From Candidatus Brocadiaceae bacterium (lineage in GTDB: Bacteria > Planctomycetota > Brocadiia > SM23-32): a stretch of 45,701 nucleotides of DNA. Under the pieces are notes generated by a model. That model worked only from the letters and a program-made list of their open reading frames with translations, had not been told where the DNA came from and searched no databases. Within the stretch, counting starts at the first letter, position 1, and the number at the start of each line of letters is the position of its first letter. A program made the position numbers and the translations under genes. Below are positions 16,469 to 26,147 of the stretch, piece after piece. The DNA lies in contig PUMJ01000193.1 in NCBI GenBank assembly GCA_003551305.1, positions 1 to 45,701 of the forward strand, given 5' to 3'.

Positions 16469-18151
16469 TCAGCCGGTTTCGGTGAAGAACAGCGGCTCTC
16501 CCGGGCGAGCCAGGTCGGCCTCGCGGATGCGGTCCAGCCCCTCCTGGGCTATCTGGCCGACACGTTCGTCTTCGCGCAAGAGCTCCAGGGCGTGGATGAC
16601 GTACCGGCGCATGTCCCGGGGCTGCAGTTCCTCGGCGTAGTGGTCGGTGTTCTCCACGTAATCCAGGCCGATGCGTACCAGCAGCTCCGTGCACTCCCGC
16701 ATCCGACGGTTGTTCTGTTCTGTCAGGATGCGCTCGTGCTCTTCCCGTGAGAGGCGCGCGGTCTCGGCCGCCATCACGGGGTTGATCTCCGTCCTGGTGG
16801 CAAAGTGCGAGACGAAACGCACTGTGAAGTATTTGTGACGGATCAACCACAGACCATCGAGGATGCTGTCTCGGACTTCCTCGTACGGTTTGCTCAGCAT
16901 AAAGATGTACTGGTAGATGTGGGGATGATCGAGGAATCTTTCATCTTCCACGATCCTCTCCAGGGTTACCGCGCTGGCCCGGGCCAGCAGCTTCAGGCCC
17001 TGGCTGTATCTGTCCTCCAGTTCATCGGCGCGCTCGAAGCAGAGGGCGGCCACCTCGGGCGAGAGCTGCGTGACCTCCTCGTCCAGCATCTTCTCGAATT
17101 CCTCGGCGGCCTCTCGGGCGAGCGGGTTCTCGTCCTCACTCCACTCGGCGATCAGTCGTCTCAGGGCGCGGATCTCGGGGCCGACAAAGACCTTCTTTTC
17201 GAAACCGGCCAGATAAGAAACCAGGCGCCGTCGCTCCACGCCCGTGGGGCGCGTGGGCACGCCGCGGGCCAGCCAGCGCAGCACGTCCGTAATGCGCTCC
17301 TCAGCGTAGCTCTGCACAATGTCGGGCGGGCGCTGGTCAATGATCTCCCACACCACGTGCCGCACCTCGTCCTCGAGTTGCGCCGGGTCGGCATCCTCCA
17401 GATGCTCGAGCAGACGGGCAGTCAGGCGCCCCCGAACCCAGCCGACGGCCGTCTCTCCGAGGGGAAGGGGTTCGCGACTGTCCTGTCGCCTCACGATCAT
17501 TGCCCAGACGGTATCATGCACCTCGGGCTCCAGCCGGTCGGGGTTGAGCCACTCCTCGGCCCGCAGCTCATCGGCCATGGCCCGGGTGGCCGCTTCAATC
17601 GCCTGCTCGGACGGCTCACCCTCGGGCAGGAGGGCGGGGTTCGCGTGGCGTTCGGCGATGATGTCCCACAGCACCTCCCGCACATCCTCGGTCAGGACCT
17701 CGGGCGGAATCTGCCCGTGCTCGTCCATATTCTCCAGTATCTGTTCGGCCACCTGGCGCCGGCTTGAGACGGTGCCCCACCGGGTGGCTTTCTGCAGGGC
17801 GAGAACGCGTGACATCCGGGGATCGTCCTCAACGTCCTGCAGAATCTCCTGATTGGCGAACAGGAAGCCCTTCACCGGGTGGCGCATCAGCGCTTCGACA
17901 GCTTCCTGGAACCTGGGATCGCCGAAGGAGGGCAGCACCTCTTCCAGGTCCCCGCTCAGCGTCCTGATGGCGCGCACCAGCCGGTGCTGCACCACGAAGG
18001 AGTGCCCCATGATGCCAAAGCCGACCAGGGTGATCGGTAGGAATATGGCGTAGAACGTGACCTCGAACCACAGGGGCAGCAACCGCCCGGTCTCCGGTTC
18101 GCGCTGCCGGGGAGACTCTTGCTCTTGTTCGACCTGACTCGTTTCGCTCAT
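16469..18151 (-). CDS. Single-TM protein with three helical repeats, function unknown (membrane operon gene 3)
   Basis: 560 residues from ATG 18151. Residues 1-28 are charged, about 29-56 form one hydrophobic segment, and the rest is soluble and helical. Three copies of a 16-residue motif are readable at 153-168, 207-222 and 259-274, each with V-R/H-x-x-V/L-W-x-I/M-I-x-x-R, spaced 54 and 52 residues: this is an internal triplication of a helical unit, HEAT-like in character. The later part is rich in Arg/Glu helices. No enzyme motif is seen. It follows the 651-residue polytopic gene by 16 bp and so is almost certainly co-transcribed. A scaffold or membrane-anchored adaptor is an inference. 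Confidence 0.7.
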   Translation of the reverse strand: MSETSQVEQEQESPRQREPETGRLLPLWFEVTFYAIFLPITLVGFGIMGHSFVVQHRLVRAIRTLSGDLEEVLPSFGDPRFQEAVEALMRHPVKGFLFANQEILQDVEDDPRMSRVLALQKATRWGTVSSRRQVAEQILENMDEHGQIPPEVLTEDVREVLWDIIAERHANPALLPEGEPSEQAIEAATRAMADELRAEEWLNPDRLEPEVHDTVWAMIVRRQDSREPLPLGETAVGWVRGRLTARLLEHLEDADPAQLEDEVRHVVWEIIDQRPPDIVQSYAEERITDVLRWLARGVPTRPTGVERRRLVSYLAGFEKKVFVGPEIRALRRLIAEWSEDENPLAREAAEEFEKMLDEEVTQLSPEVAALCFERADELEDRYSQGLKLLARASAVTLERIVEDERFLDHPHIYQYIFMLSKPYEEVRDSILDGLWLIRHKYFTVRFVSHFATRTEINPVMAAETARLSREEHERILTEQNNRRMRECTELLVRIGLDYVENTDHYAEELQPRDMRRYVIHALELLREDERVGQIAQEGLDRIREADLARPGEPLFFTETG

Positions 18152-18167
18152 CTCACGCTCGAATCCG

Positions 18168-20123
18168 TCAGAACGGCACCATGGTTATTGCACTGGCGAT
18201 AAGCCGCAGGGCCACAGCCCCCATGCCCACCAGCCCCGTGCCGGCGGCAAAGCCCGCGGCCAGAATCGGGGCATACTCCTGCCAGCGTTGACGCCCGAAC
18301 ATCTTCTGGAAGTAGAACCGACCCGCTATGGCGCCCGCGAACTGCGGGAACGCCATGGCCGGGTCGCCCACCACGCCCTGTATCGTGCCGTACACGAACA
18401 GAGTCGGGGCACCTATCAACCGCAGCAGGGGGTAGAGTATCAACCCGTAAGCCGCCCCCGCTCCGATGAACTCCCACTTGATGGCCTGCAGAAAGAACGC
18501 ATTGCCGGTCGTCGTGGCCGTCATCCAGAAGGCCCGCACCGCCGCATCCCGCGGCCAGAAGCGCATGGCGAACGGATAGTCTTCGGGGATGTCGCTGATC
18601 CTGTAGAGGAACGACCAGAAAAGGAGGCTGGCGAACACCGCCAGGGGCAGCATGACCACCTGCGCCTTGAAGATGCTGATGAACTTGGTGCCCGTCAGCT
18701 CGATCTCCCGGAAGTGGGCCGAGCCGGCCCCCGCGTCGCCCAACGGCACCGGTGCGAACCATATGTCCACCCCTTTGTAGCCGCTGAGCACAAAGGACGC
18801 CTCCCTCACGTAGGGAATGCCGATCCTGTGGCCCGTCAGGCCGCTCAAGCGGGCGCTGATGTAGGACATCAACGGCGTGTAGCCGAACCCGAACGCCACC
18901 AGTATCCAGAGGGGGAACTTGGGCACCAGCCAGTGGCAGAGCAGGATCATCCAGGCCGTCTCCGCCACGTAGAAAAGAAGGGCGACGGCAACCGGTACGT
19001 CACCGCGACCTTTGGGCGGCGCGGTGCTGGAGATGCCCGTCTCCCTCTTCTCCCGGCCGGCCTTGATGACCCGGCTGATGGCCACGTAGGCGCCGATGAT
19101 GGCGATGGCCAGGGCCGTGCCGATGCCGAAGCTGAGCCAGAAATCGAACTGGTTGGCCAGCCCGGTCTCGATGTAGTCCATCCCCGGCTCCCACAACTGC
19201 AGAACACCGGCGCGGTAGAGGATGGGGTTCAGCACGAGGCGGCCGATGACGCCCGAGACGAAACTGCCCATCACCACCCAGAACGGGAGCACCATGCCCC
19301 AGAAGACCCCGCCCAGGTTCGTGCCGATGGCCAGGGGGACGGCGCGGAACCAGGCCACGTCCTGCAGGGAGACGGTGAAGTCGTAGAACGGCACCTGGAT
19401 GAGGTAGAGTTCCTCCCTGAGGAAGACCCCGGACAGGACGGGCACCCCCACGTATAGGGCTCCGAAGGCGATGCCGATGGTGCTGCCGATCGAGAAGCAC
19501 TGCCAACGCCAGCTTTCCTCCTCACTCTCGGCCAGGGCCGTGACGCCCTTGGCCTGGATGGGCGCCAGGGGAAAAGGCAGCCGCTCGATGTCGCTGGTCA
19601 GGCGGAACAGCGCGTAGCCGAGGCTGAAGAAGTTGAGCCGCTGCCACAGGACCAGAGTCCCCATCAGCGCCAGGTAGGGCCACCAGTCCCGGTGCAGCAG
19701 GCTGCGCAGGGCGTAGGCCTCGCTGCCCGGCGGAGGGGCGCGCCAGAAGGGTATCTGGCTGGCGATCTCGAATTGCTGGGCGGCGTCGCTCCGGACGAAA
19801 TACTGCATCCAGATGAACGTCATGCCCTGGCCCATGACGGCGGCGCCGAGGATGCCCCAGGTGACGCTCCAGATGACGAACATCTCCTGCCGCGTCAGGG
19901 TGGTGCGGCAGCGCTTGGCGATCTCCAGGAAGATGATCAGGGTGACCCAGACGGCCGGGACGCCGAGCTGCTGGCCCAGCATCAGCCACATGAACATCGA
20001 GCCGGGCATGACGATGAAGGCGACAAACAGCCCGGCCAGGATGGCCTTGATTCCGAAACCGTCGGCGAACTCCGTCGGCTCGCCCTGCTCCTCGCGCAGG
20101 TGAAAATAATCTTCTTCGGGCAT
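18168..20123 (-). CDS. Large polytopic membrane protein, OPT/DUF6785-like (membrane operon gene 2)
   Basis: 651 residues from ATG 20123. At least a dozen hydrophobic segments can be read, including AILAGLFVAFIVMPGSMFMW, WVTLIIFLEIA and FVIWSVTWGILGAAVMGQG, with a soluble N-terminus and several WxxP-rich loops. The C-terminal GAIAGRFYFQKMFG region and overall layout recall the planctomycete family often annotated as peptide transporter (DUF6785/DUF6784, related to oligopeptide transporters). This is family recall, so transport is not proven. It lies 42 bp after the M28/FtsX gene and 16 bp before gene 3. Co-conservation with these partners would be a strong hint at a shared complex. Confidence 0.7.
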   Translation of the reverse strand: MPEEDYFHLREEQGEPTEFADGFGIKAILAGLFVAFIVMPGSMFMWLMLGQQLGVPAVWVTLIIFLEIAKRCRTTLTRQEMFVIWSVTWGILGAAVMGQGMTFIWMQYFVRSDAAQQFEIASQIPFWRAPPPGSEAYALRSLLHRDWWPYLALMGTLVLWQRLNFFSLGYALFRLTSDIERLPFPLAPIQAKGVTALAESEEESWRWQCFSIGSTIGIAFGALYVGVPVLSGVFLREELYLIQVPFYDFTVSLQDVAWFRAVPLAIGTNLGGVFWGMVLPFWVVMGSFVSGVIGRLVLNPILYRAGVLQLWEPGMDYIETGLANQFDFWLSFGIGTALAIAIIGAYVAISRVIKAGREKRETGISSTAPPKGRGDVPVAVALLFYVAETAWMILLCHWLVPKFPLWILVAFGFGYTPLMSYISARLSGLTGHRIGIPYVREASFVLSGYKGVDIWFAPVPLGDAGAGSAHFREIELTGTKFISIFKAQVVMLPLAVFASLLFWSFLYRISDIPEDYPFAMRFWPRDAAVRAFWMTATTTGNAFFLQAIKWEFIGAGAAYGLILYPLLRLIGAPTLFVYGTIQGVVGDPAMAFPQFAGAIAGRFYFQKMFGRQRWQEYAPILAAGFAAGTGLVGMGAVALRLIASAITMVPF

Positions 20124-20165
20124 TTCTCAGACGTTGCCTGCCGGTCGCGTGCGTCGGGGGGTGGC

Positions 20166-23100
20166 TCACTCGGTGTCGCCAGGGGTCGCCGCCCGGTCCA
20201 GCAGTTCCTCTCCTTGCTGGCTAAGTTCTTTCTTCGCCTCAGGTGTCACCAGACGCCAGATGAGCAACTGCTTGCGCAGGTCTTTCAGGAAACCCAGGTT
20301 CATCCGGTGCCAGGTCTGGAACTCGCCGCTCTTGCGCGTGATGGTGAAGAACAGGTAGGAGATGTCCCCCTCCTCGGGGTCGGGCACGGAGGCGATCTTC
20401 ACCTTCTGGCTCACGCCCATGTCCAGCGGCGCGACCCAGACGTCGGCCTCCAGGCAGATGTGTTCCCGTCCTTCTTCCATCTCGGCATAGAAACGGAGGT
20501 TGTCGGCCGTGAAACTGCCCACGGCGTCCTCGTCGTTGCTCTCGAAGTAGTCTCGCAGGTAGGACATCACCCCCACCGTCTCCTTGGAGCTGACCGTGAA
20601 GGGGAACCATATCTCCCACACGTCGCTCTCCGGCTTGGGGATGCCCATCTTGCGCGTCTCGTCCGGCACGCTCAGCTTGCCCGCCATCCGGGCCGGGTAT
20701 GCCGTGGACAGCAGCACCACCACGACCACCAGCACGGCCGACCACACGGCCGCAATGCTGGAGTAGTTCAGGGACATGCCCTCCATCAACCACGGCATCA
20801 TCACCAGGATGCGGCTGATGACCTGCCCGAATATGTAGCCCAGCATGGCGCCCATGACGGCGAATACGCTGCTCTCGGCGAAGAACAGGGCCCCTATGTG
20901 CATCGGCGCCAGCCCCACCGAGGCGTAGGTCTTGATCTCGCTCATGCGCTCATAGACCGCCCCCAGCATGGTGTTGAACACGATGAGGGCGGCGATGATG
21001 ATCGGCACCAGCAGCCCCCGTATGCCACCCATGCTCACGCGCGCCCGCGTGGCCACGCGCCGGATGTAGGGTTCCTCGCCGGGGCTCTCGGCGTAGCCGG
21101 CATACAGAGCCAGGTTCACCCGGCTCAGAAGCTGCGAAAGCACCTGCCGGAAGGGCCTGAGCGCCTGATCGGCCTCAGAGGCCACGCCCGGCCCGGCCGC
21201 TATCGCGCGCACCGTGCCGCCGAGCATCAGGTTCAACTCGTTCGGGATGATCACCACGCGGTCCGGCTCCATGTGGACGTACTGCTCCTCCTCCTCCTCG
21301 CGTGCCGAGCGTCGGTGCACGAACGCTTCCACGTCCAGTTCGCCGGTGGCCGTCAGCGCCATCCCCTCCCCGGCCTGCTCTCCCGGCCCGGCCTCACGGA
21401 ACTGCTGCGCCACGAAGTCAACGGGCGTGATCTCCTCCCCGTCCAGGTCCGAGTAGCGGAAGGCCTCCTCGCTGCGCAGGATGCCGACAACCCGCAGCTC
21501 CCGCCCCAGCACGTTTATCGTCGCCTGGCCGACCTCACCGTCCTCGATGCGCAGGCTCTCCCTCAAGCGCGTGGGCACGATGGCGACGAAGGGCCAGTCG
21601 GGCATCGTACGGTCGAACCACTCGTGCTCCAGGAAGCGCTCCTCGTGCAGCCGGGAGAAGTAGCGCTCCTCGGGGCTCAGCCCCAGCAAGGCGTTGGCCA
21701 CACCGCGCCCGGTCCTGCCGTCGGCCCGCGTGACCTCTATCTGCAACTCTTCGGTCCGCACGGGGTTGACGAACCAGCTGCGGGGCGCCGCGCTCATCCC
21801 CTGCACTTCGAAGAAGTTCAGCATGTCGTAAGTGACGAACTCCGAGAGCGGCCCCCAGCCCAGCCCCCGCAGCAGCACGCCCTCATACGGGGCTCGCCGC
21901 GCGGAGGTGTACTCCAGCATCCGGGCGGGGGTCATCTCGAAGCTGGTGAACGACAGGATGGTGAACGTCAACAGAATCAACGTCACTGCCGTCAGGCCCG
22001 TGCGCACCTTGCGCTTGCGCATGTTGGAGATGCCCAGGATGAAGGCCGCCATCGTGGCGCTGGCGCGGGCGACGTCCGCGCGGTGGATCATGTCGATCTT
22101 CTGACGCATATTCTCCATCACGAGGCCGAACTTGCTGATCAGATACCATATCGTGCCCAGGGCGGCCACCAGCATGAGGAATCCGTTCAGGATGATGATC
22201 GGCGTCTGGGACAGCACGAAGGCCGGGTGCACAAGGCGCAGCACGACGTAAGAGATGAGGAACATGACCGCAACGGCGACGAGCTTCTTGCGAATGTCCA
22301 CGTAGTTGATAAGCAGCCGTTCGGCGAACAGCACGAAAGGCAGCAGCAGGGCGAAGTAGAATATCACCCCCGCCACCACGTCTGTGGAGGTGTCACGCAC
22401 GTCCGGATAGACGCGGTTCAGCAGCCCCCACGCCATGCGCGTGTTGTAATAGTAGTCCTCGTAATCTTTGTTCTCAAGCGCCCGCTCGGCCGCCTCGATA
22501 TAGGCGCCGGACTGCTCGAACAGGTCCCAGACGGCCCTCTTGGCGATGCCGGTGGCCCTGAGCCGCTCCAGCCGGTAGCGGTTCAGCTCGTACATGTCCT
22601 GCACGACGGCAAAGGCCGTGCGGTGGATAAAGTTCTCGGGCAGGTCCATCTCGTAGCCGACGCCTGTGCGCTCCCGGCGGCCGCCGTCTTCAACCTCTGC
22701 CTCGCGGGGGAAGTTGATCAGCACCCCCTCGAAGTCGGCGGTCCCGGCGGCCAGGGTGAACTTGACGTTGCGGCCGCGCTCGATAAAAAACGTCGCAAAA
22801 GGCTTGCTGAACGGACTGCCGGTGGTTTCCTGGCCGACGAAACTGACCAGGTACTCCAGGTCACTGTCGGACTCTCCCGCCAGGGCGCTCGTCTGCCCCA
22901 GGTTCCGCAGGGAGAGCGGGTCGGTCAGGTCGAACAATGTCACCGAGACGCACCGGAAGAAGTTGGCGCGCAGGTCCGTCTCACGCTCCGTCCAGTCCCG
23001 CACACGTTCCCGATCGGTGGCCCCCACCAGTTCGGATTCGGCAACGAAGTTAACCACCCCGTCCGTGGGCGACATCACGAAGCCGTCCACCCTGAAGGTG

Positions 23101-24899
23101 GTGTCCCTCCTGACGCCGAAGACCTCGAACAGGCCCTGCAGATTGCTCAACTGGAAGTCGTGGGTCTTAACGCCCAGCATGTGGTTGACCTGCTGGTCGA
23201 CGGGCACCCGGACGGCCATCAGGGCATTGGGCACCGGGACGTTGGGCATATAGGGCAGCCGGGCGAACTGCACCGAACTGCCGAATATGCTGCCCATCTG
23301 CCGCCGGCTCCACACCTCCCGCCGGTTCACCGGCAGCACCGGCACGTCCGCCGTCTGCTTGATCAACCAGGCCGACCCTATGGCCTGGCGCCGCACGTTC
23401 TCCAGGTATGGCTCCATGTGTTCGAAGGTGTCCAGCGGCGTGTTGATGCTGTTGCGCGGGTCGCCGGTGGTGGCCAGGGTGACCGCCGGATAGCCGCACA
23501 TGGAAAGCACCTCGCTGTCGAAGGCGACACGCCCCGGCTGCAGCGAGCGCCAGTCGCGCCCGTGCTGAGGCACTATGCCGCTCTGGTAGTCCAGCTCCGT
23601 GGCCAGGCGGTGCTGCGTGTGCAGGTCGTCCATCCATCGCACCAGTGCGGACGAATACTCGCTGTAGGCGCGCTGCAACTCGACCTCGTTGTCCGGAAGC
23701 TGGTTGTAGAAGTGCCCTTTGTAGAAGGCCCCGAAAGTGGTGCGACGGCTGGAAAGATCGAGCCCCATGAAGAAGTACGGCTCTCCCGTGCCCTCGCCGG
23801 CGGCCCGGTCCTGGTCGTGCCGGCGGGGGTAGACCGTGTCCCGTGCGTAGGCGCGCGCGCCTGAGAGCGCCTGGTAGTGGCCGGGGGCGGCCACGAACTT
23901 CACCGTGCGGCGCGGAGGGTGCCTTTTCAAAAAGTCAGCAATCTCCAGCAGCGACGCGATGCCGCTGGCGCTCTCCGCCCCGGGGCTTATGGCAGGCACC
24001 ACCGAGACGCTGTCGTAATAGCCGAACACCACGAGCGTCTCCTCCGCAAGCTGCGGGTCGGTGCCCGGGATGACACCGCTTATGCGCTGAACCGTGACCT
24101 CCTCCCAGCGCTGCTGAGCACGCAAGTTCGCGCTCGCCAGGGAGTCTTCCTCACCCACCCGCCTGAGCTCCTGCAAGGCTTCGGTCTCGTCGAAGGCGTC
24201 GGCCGTCTCACCGCTCACGGCTGCCGCCAGTTCGGGCAGTTCGCTGCGGCGCATGTAATAGCGCGGCACCGGCATCGGCACCTCGGCGTATTTCTGCTCG
24301 GCGTCGGTGCGGAACGGATGGACCGGCTCGATGAAAACGATGGCTCGGGCGCCCAGCTTGGCGGCGTTGACCCAGCGGGTCATGGACTCGAACTGCATCA
24401 GCACGATGCTGTCCTCGATATCCTTGCCGTTCAGGTCACTCAGGTGACCCTCACCGCCCCAGACAAGCCGCCCGGAGATGCCGTCCCGCGGCGTCGTGGA
24501 GGTGCGGGCGTAGTTGGGCATGATGGTGAAGACGGGCAGTTCGGTCTCGCCGACGGTCAGTGTGCCGTCGTGCGAGGGGCGCCGGGGCCTTTCCATATCC
24601 GCGGTCTCCTGGCCCGGAACGATCGGCACCACCACCTGGAAAGGCGTCTCGGTGACGTTGGCCAGGCCGATGTCGCGGAAACGTTCGGCGATATACTCCG
24701 CCGACTCGTACATGCCCGGATAGCCGGTGAAGCGGCTCTGGTGGCCGGAGAAGTAGCGGATGTGCTCGGAGGGGTCTATAGCCTCCAGGTCCCTCGTCAG
24801 GTCAGCGCCCCGCACATCCGCCTGCACGGCGAAAGCGGGCACCACCAACGTCAACAGCACCAGCCACAAGTATGTGGCCATTCTGCGTTTGGTAAACAT
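20166..24899 (-). CDS. M28-like (pseudo)peptidase fused to FtsX-like ABC permease (membrane operon gene 1)
   Basis: 1577 residues from ATG 24899 (GTG 24908 and ATG 24881 also possible). A signal/anchor occupies the first ~27. Residues ~40-510 have the M28 aminopeptidase layout with a PA-like insert (GRLVWGGEG to RAIVFIEP). Aligned to family consensus (numbered from GTG), the first metal His is Tyr297, bridging Asp is Glu312, the catalytic EE pair is His344-Tyr345 and the last His is Asn489; only Asp299 and Asp384 remain. Catalysis is therefore unlikely. Three TM segments (~870-960) precede an FtsX/MacB-type permease: RKRKVRTGLTAV helix, a large outer domain, then three TM helices with ERMSEIKTYASVGLAP. 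A ~180-residue soluble tail ends it. No ATPase gene is adjacent. First gene of the operon. Confidence 0.85.
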   Translation of the reverse strand: MFTKRRMATYLWLVLLTLVVPAFAVQADVRGADLTRDLEAIDPSEHIRYFSGHQSRFTGYPGMYESAEYIAERFRDIGLANVTETPFQVVVPIVPGQETADMERPRRPSHDGTLTVGETELPVFTIMPNYARTSTTPRDGISGRLVWGGEGHLSDLNGKDIEDSIVLMQFESMTRWVNAAKLGARAIVFIEPVHPFRTDAEQKYAEVPMPVPRYYMRRSELPELAAAVSGETADAFDETEALQELRRVGEEDSLASANLRAQQRWEEVTVQRISGVIPGTDPQLAEETLVVFGYYDSVSVVPAISPGAESASGIASLLEIADFLKRHPPRRTVKFVAAPGHYQALSGARAYARDTVYPRRHDQDRAAGEGTGEPYFFMGLDLSSRRTTFGAFYKGHFYNQLPDNEVELQRAYSEYSSALVRWMDDLHTQHRLATELDYQSGIVPQHGRDWRSLQPGRVAFDSEVLSMCGYPAVTLATTGDPRNSINTPLDTFEHMEPYLENVRRQAIGSAWLIKQTADVPVLPVNRREVWSRRQMGSIFGSSVQFARLPYMPNVPVPNALMAVRVPVDQQVNHMLGVKTHDFQLSNLQGLFEVFGVRRDTTFRVDGFVMSPTDGVVNFVAESELVGATDRERVRDWTERETDLRANFFRCVSVTLFDLTDPLSLRNLGQTSALAGESDSDLEYLVSFVGQETTGSPFSKPFATFFIERGRNVKFTLAAGTADFEGVLINFPREAEVEDGGRRERTGVGYEMDLPENFIHRTAFAVVQDMYELNRYRLERLRATGIAKRAVWDLFEQSGAYIEAAERALENKDYEDYYYNTRMAWGLLNRVYPDVRDTSTDVVAGVIFYFALLLPFVLFAERLLINYVDIRKKLVAVAVMFLISYVVLRLVHPAFVLSQTPIIILNGFLMLVAALGTIWYLISKFGLVMENMRQKIDMIHRADVARASATMAAFILGISNMRKRKVRTGLTAVTLILLTFTILSFTSFEMTPARMLEYTSARRAPYEGVLLRGLGWGPLSEFVTYDMLNFFEVQGMSAAPRSWFVNPVRTEELQIEVTRADGRTGRGVANALLGLSPEERYFSRLHEERFLEHEWFDRTMPDWPFVAIVPTRLRESLRIEDGEVGQATINVLGRELRVVGILRSEEAFRYSDLDGEEITPVDFVAQQFREAGPGEQAGEGMALTATGELDVEAFVHRRSAREEEEEQYVHMEPDRVVIIPNELNLMLGGTVRAIAAGPGVASEADQALRPFRQVLSQLLSRVNLALYAGYAESPGEEPYIRRVATRARVSMGGIRGLLVPIIIAALIVFNTMLGAVYERMSEIKTYASVGLAPMHIGALFFAESSVFAVMGAMLGYIFGQVISRILVMMPWLMEGMSLNYSSIAAVWSAVLVVVVVLLSTAYPARMAGKLSVPDETRKMGIPKPESDVWEIWFPFTVSSKETVGVMSYLRDYFESNDEDAVGSFTADNLRFYAEMEEGREHICLEADVWVAPLDMGVSQKVKIASVPDPEEGDISYLFFTITRKSGEFQTWHRMNLGFLKDLRKQLLIWRLVTPEAKKELSQQGEELLDRAATPGDTE

Positions 24900-24938
24900 G
24901 TTCCGCACCCCGCAACAAGCGTCATCCCTTCAACCTTT

Positions 24939-24966
24939 ATTATAGCCAGAGGCCTCATCCTGTCAA
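24939..24966 (-). promoter_or_regulatory. Consensus promoter of the three-gene membrane operon
   Basis: On the minus strand TTGACA (24961-24966), 16 bp, TATAAT (24939-24944): both hexamers perfect. It lies about 40 bp upstream of ATG 24899 and back-to-back with the argB promoter. Confidence 0.85.
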
Positions 24967-24995
24967 AGTAAAACGCCTTTCCGCGGGACGTGACC

Positions 24996-25024
24996 TTACC
25001 GCAAGAGGCGGTGCGTGGTAAAAT
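24996..25024 (+). promoter_or_regulatory. argB promoter
   Basis: TTACCG (24996-25001), 17 bp, TAAAAT (25019-25024), 38 bp before ATG 25063. It diverges from the operon promoter at 24939-24966. Confidence 0.65.
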
Positions 25025-25062
25025 GCCGACGGTCACAATTCCCCCATGACGGGACTCAGACC

Positions 25063-25956
25063 ATGGAAGACGCCATCCGCAAGGCCGATGTCCTCATCGA
25101 AGCCCTCCCTTACATCCAGCAGTTCGGGCGCCGCCCCGTGGTTATCAAGTTCGGCGGCAGCGCCATGGAAAGCGACGCTATCCTCGACGACGTCCTCGAG
25201 GACATCGTCTTTCTGGCCGCCGTCGGCATCCGGCCCATCGTCGTGCACGGCGGCGGGCCCCAGATATCGCGCGCCATGCAGCAGGCGGGCCTCGAGCCCC
25301 GCTTCGTGCGGGGCCACCGCGTCACCGACGCCCCCACACTCCGGCTCGTCGTCAAAGTGCTGACCGAACAGGTCAGCGCCGAACTGGTCCGGCGCATCGA
25401 GGCCCACGGGGGGCGCGCCCGCGCGGCCTTTCGCGACGGGCAATCCCCCCTGCGCGCGCGGAAAAAGGTGGGAACCCGCATGGCCGACGGCGCCACGGCG
25501 CGGGTTGACCTCGGGTTCGTCGGCGAAGTCAGGGACGTGGACGCCGAGGCCGTGCTGCCGCCGGCCGGCGAAGGCCTCATCTCCGTGCTCCCCCCCGTCG
25601 GCCAGGATGCAGCCGGCCAGCTATATAACGTTAATGCCGACACAGCCGCGGGCGCCGTGGCGGCCGCCGTGCAGGCGGAGAAGATCGTCTTCCTCAGCAA
25701 CGTCCACGGCATCATGAGCGATCCGGATGACGAAAACTCCCTGCTCTCCAGCATCAGCGAGCCGGAAGTCGAGCAACTGGTCAGCCGCGGCATCATCGCC
25801 GGCGGCATGCTGCCGAAAGTCTCCGCCTGCCTCACTGCCCTGGACTCCGGCGTCCGCAAGGCCCACATCATTGACGGCCGCCTGCCTCACTCCCTGCTGC
25901 TGGAGATATTCACGGACGAGGGGGTTGGAACCCAGATTCTCAAACCCCGCAGCTGA
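25063..25956 (+). CDS. argB: Acetylglutamate kinase
   Basis: 297-residue cytoplasmic kinase phosphorylating N-acetyl-L-glutamate, the second step of arginine biosynthesis. Amino-acid-kinase signatures are present: VIKFGGSAM (phosphate-binding Lys and Gly), VVHGGGPQI, FVRGHRVTD, YNVNADTAAGAVA, FLSNVHGIM and GGMLPKVSAC. Length matches ArgB (about 290-300). ATG 25063 gives the expected short N-terminal helix before the kinase strand; an upstream in-frame GTG at 25015 overlaps the promoter and is rejected. The Shine-Dalgarno is weak. No other arg gene is adjacent, so the pathway is dispersed. The N-terminal helix resembles that of arginine-sensitive hexameric ArgB, but feedback control cannot be decided here. 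Confidence 0.95.
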   Translation: MEDAIRKADVLIEALPYIQQFGRRPVVIKFGGSAMESDAILDDVLEDIVFLAAVGIRPIVVHGGGPQISRAMQQAGLEPRFVRGHRVTDAPTLRLVVKVLTEQVSAELVRRIEAHGGRARAAFRDGQSPLRARKKVGTRMADGATARVDLGFVGEVRDVDAEAVLPPAGEGLISVLPPVGQDAAGQLYNVNADTAAGAVAAAVQAEKIVFLSNVHGIMSDPDDENSLLSSISEPEVEQLVSRGIIAGGMLPKVSACLTALDSGVRKAHIIDGRLPHSLLLEIFTDEGVGTQILKPRS

Positions 25957-26147
25957 GCCCGCCTCTGCATCCGCGTTTTCGGCATCGTGGAGGCCGGGAC
26001 GCCCGGCCGGCAACCCGACAGGCATCCGAACCTCCGGCCTTCGCGGGTGCCTCGCCGCCCCGGGCGCCGCGCGGCCTTACTGAACCCACAAGATGAGAAC
26101 TCCCCGGTGGGTGGGTACCATGCCCGGGCGAAGTAACGTCCAGGCGG

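Noticed and set aside
19692-23864. 1390-codon plus-strand ORF opposite the M28/FtsX gene
   Set aside because: GC-rich antisense shadow: His/Gln/Arg-rich without domains, while the minus strand encodes recognisable proteins.
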